DNA of 64,000 nucleotides from Actibacterium naphthalenivorans. GTDB lineage: Bacteria; Pseudomonadota; Alphaproteobacteria; Rhodobacterales; Rhodobacteraceae. The notes under the pieces were generated by a model. It was given only the letters and a program-made list of their open reading frames with translations, was not told where the DNA came from and searched no databases. Positions 46,345 through 56,200 of this stretch are shown here, piece after piece; within the stretch, counting starts at the first letter, position 1, and every line of letters begins with the position of its first letter. The translations under genes were made by a program, and so were the position numbers. The stretch covers positions 124,001-188,000 of the forward strand of contig NZ_JACIEQ010000002.1 in NCBI RefSeq assembly GCF_014196965.1, read 5' to 3'.

Positions 46345-46935
46345 ATGACGGAAAACGGGATGGGGCTGGAACACAAGTTCTGCCGGGCGGACAGCGTGCT
46401 GACGGTAACGGACGGCACGCGGATCGAGGGCTATGCCAGCCTGTTCGGGAAGGTTGATCAGGGCGGCGACGTGGTGCAGGCCGGGGCCTATGCCCGCTCA
46501 CTCAAGGCGCTGGAGGCGGCGGGGCGGCGGGTGAAGATGCTGTGGCAGCACGACCCGGCGCAGCCGATCGGCATCTGGGACGAGCTGCGCGAGGATGCGC
46601 AGGGTCTCTATGTCAGGGGGCGTTTGCTGAGCGATGTGGCCAAGGGCCGCGAGGCGGCGGCGCTGATCGAGGCGGGGGCGATTGACGGGTTGTCGATCGG
46701 ATACCGCACCAAGCGGGCCGAAAAGGATGCGGGCGGGCGGCGCCTGCTGGCGGAGGTGGAGCTTTGGGAAGTGTCGCTTGTGACTTTTCCGATGCTTCCC
46801 GATGCGCGGGTGGGCGCCAAGGCGGATGATCCCGCCGAGACGCTGCTGCGCGAAATGGCGGAGGCCTTCAACGGCGCCCGCCATGTGCTGACCGGCGATC
46901 GAGCCCGGTCCGAGACCAATCTCAGACAGGATTGA
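46345..46935 (+). CDS. GTA prohead protease (g4, HK97 family)
   Basis: 196 residues. 'IEGYASLFGKVDQGGDVVQ' start, catalytic His in 'KMLWQHDPAQPIG' and Ser in 'AIDGLSIGYRT'; 'LWEVSLVTFPMLP' is the family end block. It cleaves the N-terminal scaffold of the capsid protein during head maturation. AAAGGGG precedes ATG 46345; a GTG at 46327 is possible. The capsid gene follows after 3 bp. Confidence 0.93.
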   Translation: MTENGMGLEHKFCRADSVLTVTDGTRIEGYASLFGKVDQGGDVVQAGAYARSLKALEAAGRRVKMLWQHDPAQPIGIWDELREDAQGLYVRGRLLSDVAKGREAAALIEAGAIDGLSIGYRTKRAEKDAGGRRLLAEVELWEVSLVTFPMLPDARVGAKADDPAETLLREMAEAFNGARHVLTGDRARSETNLRQD

Positions 46936-46938
46936 GAC

Positions 46939-48123
46939 ATGACCAAGACCGAGACCAAGTCGGGGGGGGCTGCGGCGCCCGTGGCCGAGGTGAAATCTGC
47001 ACTGACCGGCTTCCTGAGTGATTTCAGGGACTTTCAGGCCGATGTGAAATTCAAGCTTCAACAACAGGAAGAGCGACTGACCATGCTGGATCGGAAATCC
47101 CTTATCACCGGGCGCCCCGCCCTTGCCACCAGCGCCGAGACCGGCGCGCCGCACAAGAAGGCCTTTGCCGCCTATCTGCGGTCGGGCGATGATGACGCGC
47201 TGCGCGGGCTGGAGGTGGAGGGCAAGGCGATGTCCACCGCCGTTGCCGGCGACGGCGGCTTTCTGGTGGACCCCGAGACCGCTGCGGCGATCAAGGGCGT
47301 GCTGAATTCCACCGCCTCGATCCGCTCCATCGCGCAGGTGGTGCAGGTGGAGGCCACGTCGTTTGACGTGCTGGTGGACCACACCGACATCGGGTCGGGC
47401 TGGGCCACGGAGACCGCGACGCAGTCCGAGACGAGCACGCCGCAGATCGACCGTGTGTCGATCCCGCTGCACGAGCTTTCGGCCATGCCCAAGGTCAGCC
47501 AGCGCCTGCTGGACGACAGCGCCTTCGACATCGAGGTCTGGCTGGCCGGGCGCATCGCCGACAAGTTCGCCCGCGCCGAGGCGGCGGCCTTTGTCAGCGG
47601 CGACGGCGTGGACAAGCCGAAGGGCATCCTGACCCATGCGACCGTGGATGACACGCTGTGGAGCTGGGGCAACCTTGGCTACATTCCCACCGGCACGGAT
47701 GGCGATTTCGATGCGGTTTCGCCGTCGGATGCGATTCTCGATCTGGTCTATGCGCTGGGGGCGGAATACCGCGCCGGTGCGAGCTTTGTCATGAATTCCA
47801 AGACCACGGGCGTGGTGCGCAAGATGAAGGATGCCGATGGCCGCTTCCTGTGGTCGGACGGTCTGGCCGCCGGGGAACCGGCGCGACTGCTGGGCTATCC
47901 GGTGCTGGTGGCCGAGGATATGCCGGACATCGCGCCGGGCGCCTTTGCCATCGCCTTCGGCAATTTCCAGGCGGGCTACACCATTCCCGAGCGCAACGAC
48001 CTGCGCGTGCTGCGCGATCCGTTCTCGGCCAAGCCGCATGTGCTGTTCTATGCCACCAAGCGGGTGGGTGGTGATGTCAGCGACTTTGCGGCGATCAAAC
48101 TTCTGAAATTCGCGGTGTCGTAA
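46939..48123 (+). CDS. GTA major capsid protein (g5, HK97 family)
   Basis: 394 residues. The first ~100 form a coiled-coil scaffold ('FRDFQADVKFKLQQQEERL') removed by the protease; then the HK97 core with 'AFAAYLRSGDDDALRGLEV', 'GFLVDPETAAAI', 'SIPLHE'-like 'VSIPLHELSAMPKVSQRLL', and C-terminal 'RNDLRVLRDPFSAKPHVLF'. It builds the small GTA head. Confidence 0.95.
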   Translation: MTKTETKSGGAAAPVAEVKSALTGFLSDFRDFQADVKFKLQQQEERLTMLDRKSLITGRPALATSAETGAPHKKAFAAYLRSGDDDALRGLEVEGKAMSTAVAGDGGFLVDPETAAAIKGVLNSTASIRSIAQVVQVEATSFDVLVDHTDIGSGWATETATQSETSTPQIDRVSIPLHELSAMPKVSQRLLDDSAFDIEVWLAGRIADKFARAEAAAFVSGDGVDKPKGILTHATVDDTLWSWGNLGYIPTGTDGDFDAVSPSDAILDLVYALGAEYRAGASFVMNSKTTGVVRKMKDADGRFLWSDGLAAGEPARLLGYPVLVAEDMPDIAPGAFAIAFGNFQAGYTIPERNDLRVLRDPFSAKPHVLFYATKRVGGDVSDFAAIKLLKFAVS

Positions 48124-48275
48124 GGCGCCGCGAACGGGCCACCCCTGCGGTTGCGGGGGTGGTTCAGGCGCGCGCCGGGGTTTTTTCGCGTTGTCCAGCT
48201 GCTCCCTCCGTCCGAGCAATGCGGGCGGCGCGCGCCATTTTCCTGATGTCCGGGGGACGATTTGGAGGTTTCCAC

Positions 48276-48875
48276 ATGATGTTGATCGAGCAGACCACAG
48301 TGCCCGCCGCGGCACTGCCGGTGAGCCAGTTCAGGGACCATTTGCGGCTGGGCACCGGGTTTGCCGACGACGGGTCGGCCGATGTGTTGCTGGAGGCGTT
48401 GCTGCGGGCTGCGATGGCGGCGGTGGAGGGGCGCACCGGAAAGGTGCTGTTGTCACGGGCCTTTGCCTGGACGCTGACCGCTTGGCGCGATACCGGCCGG
48501 CAGGCGCTGCCGGTGGCGCCGGTGGCGGTGATTTCGCAGGTCGGCATTTTCGACCGGCAGGATGCGATGATCGTGGCGGACCCGGCGAGCTATCGGCTGG
48601 AGAAGGACACGCACCGGCCGCGTATCGCCGCCGATGGTGCGTGCCTGCCGGTGATCCCGCTGGGCGGGCGCGTCGAGGTGCTGTTCGACGCCGGGTTCGG
48701 CGCGACATGGGATCTGGTGCCCGAGGATCTGGCGCAGGCGGTGATGCTGTTGGCCGCGCATTACTACGAGCATCGCTCGGAGGCGGCGTTTGGCGAGGGC
48801 GGGATGCCGTTCGGCGTGCTGGCCCTGCTGGAGCGTTGGCGCACGGTGCGGATACTGGGCGGGGGCGCCGCATGA
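48276..48875 (+). CDS. GTA head-tail adaptor (g6)
   Basis: 199 residues. 'SADVLLEALLRAAMAAVEGRTGKVL' region (about 30-55) and 'WDLVPEDLAQAVMLLAAHYYEHR' show the gp6-like head-tail connector fold. It binds below the portal. TTTGGAGG precedes ATG 48276; the longer open frame is excluded. Overlaps g7 by 4 nt. Confidence 0.88.
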   Translation: MMLIEQTTVPAAALPVSQFRDHLRLGTGFADDGSADVLLEALLRAAMAAVEGRTGKVLLSRAFAWTLTAWRDTGRQALPVAPVAVISQVGIFDRQDAMIVADPASYRLEKDTHRPRIAADGACLPVIPLGGRVEVLFDAGFGATWDLVPEDLAQAVMLLAAHYYEHRSEAAFGEGGMPFGVLALLERWRTVRILGGGAA

Positions 48876-49213
48876 AGGGGCTGCCGCAACTGAACCGGCG
48901 GCTGGTTCTGGAAGAGCCGCAGCGCGTGGGCGACGGCTCGGGGGGCTTTGCCGAAAGCTGGGTGGCGCTTGGCACGCTCTGGGCCGAGGTCCGGCCCGGG
49001 TCGGGGCGCGAGCGGGCGGGAGAGTTCGCCACGCTGTCGCGCGTGCCGTATCGCATCACGGTGCGCGGCGCGCCCGAGGGGGCAGCGTCGCGCCCGCGGC
49101 CGGAGCAGCGGTTTCGCGAAGGCGCACGGCTGTTTCGAATTCTTGCGGTGGCCGAGCGGGACGCCGCCGCGCAGTACCTGATCTGTTTCGCCGAAGAGGA
49201 GGTGGGCGCGTGA
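48872..49213 (+). CDS. GTA head-tail joining protein / stopper (g7)
   Basis: 113 residues. 'QLNRRLVLEEPQRVGDGSGG' at the N-terminus and 'SWVALGTLWAEVRPGSGRER' match the SPP1 gp16-like head closure family. It seals DNA in the head until the tail is attached. Start codon overlaps the g6 stop (ATGA). Confidence 0.88.
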   Translation: MKGLPQLNRRLVLEEPQRVGDGSGGFAESWVALGTLWAEVRPGSGRERAGEFATLSRVPYRITVRGAPEGAASRPRPEQRFREGARLFRILAVAERDAAAQYLICFAEEEVGA

Positions 49214-49620
49214 GCTATGGCGTTTCGGCCGCTTTGCAGGCGGCGGTGTATCAGCATCTATTGGCCGACACGGCCCTTGGCGCGCTGGTGGGCGGGGCGA
49301 TCTATGACGCGGTGCCGCCGGGTGCGCTGCCCGTGACCTATGTCAGCCTCGGCCAGGAGGACGTGCGCGACCGGTCGGACAAGACCGGCAAGGGTGCGCT
49401 TCATATTTTCACCATCAGCGTGGTGAGCAGCGTCGCCGGGTTCGCCGGCGCCAAGGCGGTGGCCGCGGCGCTGTCGGATGCGCTGATCGACGCGCCGCTG
49501 ACGCTGTCGCGCGGCGTGCTGGTGAGCCTGACGTTCGATCGGGCGCGGGCCCGGCGGGCCGGGGATGGCGACATGCGCCGCATCGACCTGACCTTCCGCG
49601 CCCGCGTGGATGACCAATAA
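49210..49620 (+). CDS. GTA tail terminator-like protein (g8, DUF3168)
   Basis: 136 residues. GTG start overlapping the g7 stop. 'YGVSAALQAAVYQHLLADTAL', 'IYDAVPPGALPVTYVSLGQ' and 'RRIDLTFRARVDDQ' are typical of DUF3168 tail-completion proteins. It caps the tail tube at the head side. Confidence 0.88.
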   Translation: MSYGVSAALQAAVYQHLLADTALGALVGGAIYDAVPPGALPVTYVSLGQEDVRDRSDKTGKGALHIFTISVVSSVAGFAGAKAVAAALSDALIDAPLTLSRGVLVSLTFDRARARRAGDGDMRRIDLTFRARVDDQ

Positions 49621-49638
49621 CCTTTTTTCGGAGTGACC

Positions 49639-50055
49639 ATGATGACGGCCCAAAATGGCAAGGATCTTCTGATCAAGCTCGATCTGACCGGCGGTGGCAG
49701 TTTCACTACCATCGCGGGGCTGCGCGCCACGCGGATCAGTTTCAACGCCGAGCAGGTGGATGTGACCAGCCTGGAAAGCCAGGGCGGCTGGCGCGAGCTG
49801 CTGGGCGGCGCGGGGGTGAAATCGGCGGCGATTTCGGGGTCCGGCGTGTTCCGGGACGATGCGACGGATGAACGTGCGCGACAGATTTTCTTTGACGGCA
49901 CGACCCCCGATTTTCAGGTGGTGGTCCCCGATTTCGGGATTGTCGAAGGGGCATTCCAGATCACCGCGATCGAATATGCCGGCAGCCACAACGGCGAGGC
50001 GACGTTCGAGCTTTCGCTGGCCTCGGCCGGCGCGCTGAGCTTCACGGCGATTTGA
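49639..50055 (+). CDS. GTA major tail protein (g9)
   Basis: 138 residues. 'NGKDLLIKLDLTGGGSFTTI', 'RATRISFNAEQVDVTSLES', and 'IFFDGTTPDFQVVVPDFGIV' follow the GTA tail-tube protein pattern. It polymerises into the tail tube. GGAG precedes two adjacent ATGs (49639 and 49642); either may be used. The stop overlaps g10 (TGATG). Confidence 0.92.
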   Translation: MMTAQNGKDLLIKLDLTGGGSFTTIAGLRATRISFNAEQVDVTSLESQGGWRELLGGAGVKSAAISGSGVFRDDATDERARQIFFDGTTPDFQVVVPDFGIVEGAFQITAIEYAGSHNGEATFELSLASAGALSFTAI

Positions 50056-50387
50056 TGGCGAACCCTTATGCGGGCGAGGTGGCGCTGGTGCTGGGTGGCC
50101 GCCGCCATGTGCTGAAACTGACGCTGGGGGCCCTGGCCGAACTGGAGGCGGCGCTGGAGGCCGAGACGCTGGTGGCACTGATCGAGCGGTTCGAGGGCGG
50201 GCGGTTCGCCACCCGCGATGTGCTGGCGCTGTTGCTGGCGGGGTTGCGCGGCGGCGGCTGGTCCGGAACGGCGGAGGATCTGGCTGGGGCGGAGGTCGGT
50301 GGCGGCCCTGTCGAGGCGGCGCGGGTGGCGGCGCTGCTGCTGGCGCGCGCCTTTACCGTGCCGGGGGCCGGCGATGGCGCGGTTTGA
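50055..50387 (+). CDS. GTA tail assembly chaperone-like protein (g10)
   Basis: 110 residues, 'NPYAGEVALVLGGRRHVLKL' and 'LGALAELEAALEAETLVALI' are typical of the 'gene transfer agent family' tail chaperone. It keeps the tape measure protein soluble before tail assembly. The ATG overlaps the g9 stop; the gene overlaps g10.1 by 14 nt, a layout like the frameshifted chaperone pairs of phages. Confidence 0.85.
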   Translation: MANPYAGEVALVLGGRRHVLKLTLGALAELEAALEAETLVALIERFEGGRFATRDVLALLLAGLRGGGWSGTAEDLAGAEVGGGPVEAARVAALLLARAFTVPGAGDGAV

Positions 50388-50568
50388 CTGGCCGGGGCTG
50401 ATGCGCGCGGGGCTGACGGGGCTGCGGTTGCGGCCTTCGGAGTTCTGGGCGCTGACGCCTGCCGAGCTGTTGCTGATGCTGGGGCATGGCAGCGGCACCG
50501 CCCCGATGGGGCGCGCGCGGCTGGACGAGCTGGCGCGCGCCTTTCCCGATAGTGAAAGAGAGGTCTGA
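50374..50568 (+). CDS. GTA small tail protein (g10.1)
   Basis: 64 residues: 'RFDWPGLMRAGLTGLRLRP' and 'FWALTPAELLLMLGHG', the phage tail-assembly chaperone (TAC) signature seen in RcGTA orfg10.1. Starts inside g10 in another frame. Probably the partner of g10 in tail assembly. Confidence 0.85.
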   Translation: MARFDWPGLMRAGLTGLRLRPSEFWALTPAELLLMLGHGSGTAPMGRARLDELARAFPDSEREV

Positions 50569-50571
50569 GCG

Positions 50572-51234
50572 ATGGCGGAACTGGATGGGCTCGAGGGGTT
50601 CGACGATCAGGTGTCGGGCCTTGGCGAAAGCCTGGGCAATGCCCGAGAGGTCGCGGCGGCCTTCGATGCAGAACTGGTGCGGATGCGCGAAAGCGTGACG
50701 CTGACCAACCGCGAGGTGGGCTCGCTCTCGCGGTCGATCGGGCGGGGGCTGCGCTCGGCCTTCGACGGGCTGGTGTTTGACGGGGACAAGCTGTCGGATG
50801 CGTTGAACCAGGTCAGCCGGTCGATCCTGAACACGGCCTATTCGGCGGCGGTGACCCCGGTGCAGAACCATGTGGGCGGGCTGATCGCGGGCGGGATCGA
50901 GGGGCTGGTGGCCGCTGCGGTGCCGTTTGCCAGGGGCGCGGGATTCACGCAGGGCCGGGTGATGCCCTTTGCCAATGGCGGCGTGGTATCGGGGCCCACG
51001 ACCTTTCCGATGCGCGGTGGCACCGGCCTGATGGGCGAGGCGGGGCCGGAGGCGATCATGCCGCTGACGCGCGGCGCCGACGGCCGGCTGGGCGTGCGTG
51101 CCGATGGCGGCGGGCGGGCGGTGAACATCACGATGAATATCAGCACGCCGGATGTGCAGGGCTTTCAGCGCAGCCAGAGCCAGATCGCGGCCGAGTTGAG
51201 CCGCGCGCTGAGCCGCGGCCAGCGCAACAGCTGA
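50572..51234 (+). CDS. GTA tape measure protein (g11)
   Basis: 220 residues. Helical N-terminus (1-90, with 'LSRSIGRGLRSAFDGLVFDG'), a hydrophobic region (about 95-125) and a C-terminal part with 'RVMPFANGGVVSGPTTFPM' and 'GEAGPEAIMPLTRGADGRLG', the typical tail tape measure end. The short length fits a short tail, as in RcGTA. GAGAGG precedes the start. Confidence 0.9.
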   Translation: MAELDGLEGFDDQVSGLGESLGNAREVAAAFDAELVRMRESVTLTNREVGSLSRSIGRGLRSAFDGLVFDGDKLSDALNQVSRSILNTAYSAAVTPVQNHVGGLIAGGIEGLVAAAVPFARGAGFTQGRVMPFANGGVVSGPTTFPMRGGTGLMGEAGPEAIMPLTRGADGRLGVRADGGGRAVNITMNISTPDVQGFQRSQSQIAAELSRALSRGQRNS

Positions 51235-51243
51235 GGAGGGGAC

Positions 51244-51876
51244 ATGAATTTCCACGAGGTACGGTTTCCCGCCAATCTGAGCTTCGGCTCGGTCGGCGGG
51301 CCCGAGCGGCGCACCGAAATCGTGACGCTGGCCAACGGGTTCGAAGAGCGCAACACACCATGGGAGCATGCGCGCCGGCGCTATGACGCGGGGGTGGGCA
51401 TGCGCTCTTTGGATGATGTAGAGGTGTTGATCGCGTTTTTCGAGGCGCGGCGGGGGCAGCTTTTCGGCTTTCGCTGGAAGGACTGGTCGGATTTCAAATC
51501 CTGCTTGCCGCTGTCGGAGGCCGCGTTTGACGATCAGTTGATTGCCCATGGTGATGGCGCCACCAGGGTGTTTCAGCTGACCAAGACCTATGCCTCGGGG
51601 CAGGCGACCTATACCCGCCCGATCACCAAGCCGGTGCGGGGCACGGTGCGCGTCGGCGTCGACGGCGACCCGCTGGTGGAAAGTGTGCATTTCGAGGTGG
51701 ACACGGCGACGGGTCTTGTGACCCTGACCGATGCGCCGGATATCGGGGCGGAGGTCACGGCGGGGTTTGAATTCGATGTGCCTGTGCGGTTTGACACCGA
51801 TATCATCCAGACTTCGGTGGCCAGTTTTCGCGCGGGCGATGTGCCTCGCGTTCCGATTGTAGAGGTGCGGGTCTGA
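51244..51876 (+). CDS. GTA distal tail protein (g12, DUF2460)
   Basis: 210 residues: 'FHEVRFPANLSFGSVGGPER', 'GFEERNTPWEHARRRYDAG' and 'FRWKDWSDFKS' are DUF2460 signatures. It forms the baseplate ring between tail tube and hub. GAGGAGG precedes the start; it overlaps g13 by one base (TGATG). Confidence 0.93.
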   Translation: MNFHEVRFPANLSFGSVGGPERRTEIVTLANGFEERNTPWEHARRRYDAGVGMRSLDDVEVLIAFFEARRGQLFGFRWKDWSDFKSCLPLSEAAFDDQLIAHGDGATRVFQLTKTYASGQATYTRPITKPVRGTVRVGVDGDPLVESVHFEVDTATGLVTLTDAPDIGAEVTAGFEFDVPVRFDTDIIQTSVASFRAGDVPRVPIVEVRV

Positions 51877-52763
51877 TGCCGGTGTCGGACGCCATGCAGG
51901 CGCATCTGGACAGCGGCGCCACGACCCTGTGCCGCTGTTGGGCGATCACGCGCGCCGACGGGGTGGTGATGGGGTTTACCGATCATGACGCCGGGCTGAG
52001 TTTCGACGGGGTCGATTTCCACGCCCAGACCGGCATGACCGCGCGGGCACTGAGCCAGACGACGGGCCTGTCGGTCGACAATTCCGAGGCGGTGGGCGCG
52101 CTGACCGCCGCCGCCGTGACCGAGGCCGATATTCTGGCCGGGCGGTTTGATGGCGCGTCGATCCGCGCGTGGCTGGTGAATTGGGCGGCGCCGGCCGACC
52201 GCGTGATGCTGTTTTCCGGCGCGCTGGGAGAGATCACCCGCAAGGGCGGTGCCTTTCAGGCCGAGCTGCGCGGGTTGACCGAGCTTTTGAACCAGCCGCA
52301 GGGGCAGATGTACCAAAGGCCCTGTTCCGCCGTTCTGGGCGATGCGCGGTGCCGCTTCGATCTGGGCCAGCCGGGCTATTCGGTTGAGCTGCCGGTGGAG
52401 GAGGTTGCCGAGGCGCGGGTGTTCCGGTTCGCGGCGGTCAACGGCTTCGAGCCGCGCTGGTTCGAGGCCGGACGGTTGAAGGTGCTGGATGGCGCGGCGG
52501 CGGGGCTGATCGGTGTGATCAAGAACGACCGGTATGAGAATGGCACCCGTACCGTCGAGCTGTGGGAGGGTCTGCGCGCCGCCGTGGCGCCGGGTGACAC
52601 GTTGCGGCTGGAGGCGGGGTGCGATCGACGGGCGGAGACCTGCAAGGTGAAATTCAGCAATTTCATAAACTTCCGCGGCTTTCCGCATATTCCGGGAGAG
52701 GACTGGGTGCTGAGTTATCCGGTGCGCGGGCGGCTGAACGATGGCGGGAGCCTGTCGGGATGA
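51876..52763 (+). CDS. GTA baseplate hub protein (g13, DUF2163)
   Basis: 295 residues: 'CRCWAITRADGVVMGFTDHD', 'VDNSEAVGALTAAAVTEADI', 'CSAVLGDARCRFDLGQPGY' and near the C-terminus 'NFRGFPHIPGEDWV'. Several Cys residues are conserved in this family and may bind an Fe-S cluster in related GTA hubs. Overlaps g14 by 4 nt. Confidence 0.92.
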   Translation: MPVSDAMQAHLDSGATTLCRCWAITRADGVVMGFTDHDAGLSFDGVDFHAQTGMTARALSQTTGLSVDNSEAVGALTAAAVTEADILAGRFDGASIRAWLVNWAAPADRVMLFSGALGEITRKGGAFQAELRGLTELLNQPQGQMYQRPCSAVLGDARCRFDLGQPGYSVELPVEEVAEARVFRFAAVNGFEPRWFEAGRLKVLDGAAAGLIGVIKNDRYENGTRTVELWEGLRAAVAPGDTLRLEAGCDRRAETCKVKFSNFINFRGFPHIPGEDWVLSYPVRGRLNDGGSLSG

Positions 52764-53206
52764 GCGGGATCGGTGGAGAGGCCGCCGCCGAGGCGCGGCG
52801 CTGGGTCGGCACGCCGTATCGGCATCAGGCATCGGTGCGCGGGGCCGGGGCGGATTGCCTGGGCCTGCTGCGCGGTGTCTGGCGGGCGCTGTACGGGCAC
52901 GAACCCGAGTTGATACCCGCCTATACGCCCGACTGGGGCGAGGCCGGGGCCGACGAACGGCTGTGGCGTGCGTTGGCGCGGCACATGCCGGGCAAGCCGC
53001 TTGAACAGGCGGCGCCGGGTGATGTGATCTTGTTTCGAATGCGCGCGCGTGCGGTGGCCAAACATGTGGCACTGCAGGCGGGCGTTGGCGCGGATGCGAG
53101 CTTTGTTCATGCATACAGCGGGCACGGGGTTGTCGAAAGCCCGCAGTCGGGCCCCTGGACCCGCCGTATCGTGGCGCGTTTTGAATTTCCAGGCAGGAGA
53201 ACCTGA
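52760..53206 (+). CDS. GTA cell-wall peptidase (g14, NlpC/P60)
   Basis: 148 residues. Catalytic Cys in 'RGAGADCLGLLRGVWRALYG' and His in 'AVAKHVALQAG', the NlpC/P60 papain-like fold. It opens peptidoglycan of the recipient during DNA delivery. Start overlaps the g13 stop (ATGA), and the stop overlaps g15 (TGATG). Confidence 0.93.
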   Translation: MSGIGGEAAAEARRWVGTPYRHQASVRGAGADCLGLLRGVWRALYGHEPELIPAYTPDWGEAGADERLWRALARHMPGKPLEQAAPGDVILFRMRARAVAKHVALQAGVGADASFVHAYSGHGVVESPQSGPWTRRIVARFEFPGRRT

Positions 53207-56200
53207 TGGCGACGATCATTCTGTCGGCGGCCGGTGCGGCCGTCGGATCTGCAATCGGTGGCTCGGTCCTTGGCCTGTCGGGGGTCGTGATCGGGCGGGC
53301 CGTCGGCGCGACGCTGGGCAATGTCATCGACCAGAAGCTTCTGGGCAGCGGTTCGGCGGTGGTGGAGGCCGGCAAGGTTGACCGGTTTCGCATCACCGGC
53401 GCCAGCGAGGGCGCGCCCGTCAAGCGCAGCTTCGGGCGCAACCGTCTGTCGGGGCAGGTGATCTGGTCGTCGCGGTTCCGCGAGCGCACGGCGACGTCCG
53501 GCGGCAGCAAGGGCGCGCCCGAGGTGACCGAGTTTTCCTATTCGGTCAGCCTGGCCATCGCGATCTGTGAGGGCGAAATCTCGCGCCTGGGTCGGATCTG
53601 GGCGGATGGGGTGGAGATTGCCCGCGACGATGTGAACATGCGCGTTTACACCGGCAGCGAGAGCCAGCTTGCCGATCCGAAGATGGAAGCGGTGGAGGGG
53701 GCCGGCGCGGTGCCGGCCTATCGCGGGCTGGCCTATGTGGTGTTCGAGGATCTCGCGCTGCAGCCCTATGGCAACCGGGTGCCACAGTTTTCGTTCGAAG
53801 TGGTGCGCCCGGTCGACAGTGACGATCCGGCCGCGAAGAATCTGGCACAGCTGGTTTCCGGCGTCGCGCTGATCCCCGGTACGGGCGAATATGCGCTGGC
53901 GACCACACCGGTGCATTACGGCGGCGGGCTTGGGGCCGGCGGTTCGGCCAATGTGAACAGCCCGTCGGGCAAGGCCGATTTTTCCACTTCGCTGGAGATG
54001 TTGACCGAAGAACTGCCTGGCTGCGGCTCCACGATGCTGGTGGTGAGCTGGTTCGGCGACGATCTGCGCTGCGGTGCGTGCACTCTGCGCCCGAAGGTGG
54101 AGCAGACCCAGACGGAGGGTGCGAATATGCCGTGGCAGGTGTCTTCGACCCTGCGCGCACAGGCGCAGGCGGTGCCGCAACAGGACGGGCGCGCGGTTTA
54201 CGGCGGCACGCCGACGGACCAATCGGTATACGAGGCGATCGCGGCGCTGAAGGCAGCGGGCAAGGATGTGGTGTTTTACCCCTTCATCCTGATGGATCAG
54301 CTGACCGGGAACAGCCTGACCGACCCCTGGACCGGTGCGCAGGGTCAGCCCGTACTGCCCTGGCGTGGGCGGATCACCACATCGCTTGCGCCCGGCGTGG
54401 CGGGAACGCCCGATCAAAGCGCGGCGGCCGAAGCGGAGGTCGCGGCGTTTTTCGGAACGGCGGTACCGGGCGATTTCACGGCGCTGCCCGGCACCACCGT
54501 GGCCTATGGCGGGCCGGCCGAATGGTCTTATCGCAGATTCATTTTGCATTATGCGCATCTCTGCGCGGCGGCCGGGGGTGTTTCGGCCTTTTGCATCGGC
54601 TCAGAGATGCGCGGGCTGACCCAGATCCGCGGTGCGAACGGCTCGTTTCCCGCCGTGGAGGCGCTTGTGGCGCTGACCGCCGATGTGCGCGCGATCCTTG
54701 GGCCGAATGTGAAGATCACCTATGCCGCCGACTGGTCGGAATATTTCGGTTATCATCCGCAGGACGGATCGGGCGATGTGTATTTCCACCTCGATCCGCT
54801 TTGGGCCGCGCCGGAGATCGATGTCATTGGCATCGACAATTACATGCCGCTTTCCGACTGGCGTGACGGCGTGGACCATGCCGATGCGCATTGGGGCTCG
54901 ATCTATGCGCTGGAGTATCTTCAGTCGAATATCGAGGGGGGCGAGGGGTATAGCTGGCACTATGCCTCGGATCAGGCGGCGGCGGTGCAGAACCGCAGCC
55001 CGATCACCGACGGGGCACATGGCGAAGACTGGGTGTTCCGGTTCAAGGACATTCGCAACTGGTGGCTGAACCCGCATCACGACAGGATCGGCGGGGTGCG
55101 GCAGGCCACGCCGACGGCCTGGGTGCCGCAATCCAAGCCGGTGTGGTTCACCGAATATGGTTGCGCGGCGGTCGACAAGGGTACCAATCAGCCGAACCGG
55201 TTCGTCGATCCGAAATCCTCGGAATCGGGCTTGCCGAACTATTCCACCGGGGTTCGGGACGAGATGATCCAGCAGCAGTATCTGCGGGCGGTCGGCGACT
55301 ATTGGGGCGATGCCGCGCGCAACCCGGTTTCGGAGATCTACGGCGGGCCGATGATCGACATGTCGTATGCCCATGTCTGGGCCTGGGATGCGCGACCGTT
55401 TCCGCAGTTTCCGGGCAACAGAGCCCTTTGGAGCGATGGCGGGAATTATGCGCGGGGGCATTGGCTGAACGGGCGGGCGTCGTCTCAGGCGCTGGCGGCG
55501 GTGGTGCGCGAGATTTGCGGGCGCTCGGGCGTGGGGGCGGTGGATACCTCCGGGCTTTATGGCGTGGTGCGCGGGTATTCGCTGGACGAGATCAACGGGG
55601 CGCGGGCGGAGTTGCAGCCGCTGATGCTGGCCTATGGCTTTGACGCGGTGGAGCGCGAGGGCACGCTGACCTTCCGCAATCGGACCGGGCGCGTTCAGGC
55701 CGGCATCGCGCGGGAAACGCTGGCCGTGTCCGATGGGCGCGGCGGCGATTTCGAGGCCATCCGCGCGCCCGAGGCCGAGACTGCCGGGCGTGTGCGGCTG
55801 ACCTTCGTGGAGGCGGATGCGGACTATGAGACCCGCTCGGCCGAGGCGATTTTCCCCGATGATGCCAGCATGGGCGTTTCGGTTTCGGGCTTGCCGCTGG
55901 TCCTGACCCAGGCCGAGGGGCGGGTGATCACCGAGCGGTGGCTGGCGGAATCACGCGTAGCGCGCGACAGGGCGCGGTTTGCGCTGCCGCCCTCGCGGTT
56001 GCCTCTGGGCGCGGGCGATGTGATCGGGATCGAGACCGGGGCCGGGGAGGCGCTGTACCGGATCGACCGGCTGGAGATGGCAGAGGCGCGGGTGATCGAG
56101 GCGGTTCGGGTGGAGCCGGATGTGTACACGCCATCCGACGCGGCGGAAGAGCGGGTGAGCCTGACGCCATTCGTGGCGCCGGTGCCGGTGTTTCCGCAGT

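Noticed and set aside
50052-50568. Programmed frameshift between g10 and g10.1
   Set aside because: The 14-nt overlap recalls phage tail chaperones, but g10.1 has its own ATG and I see no slippery heptamer.
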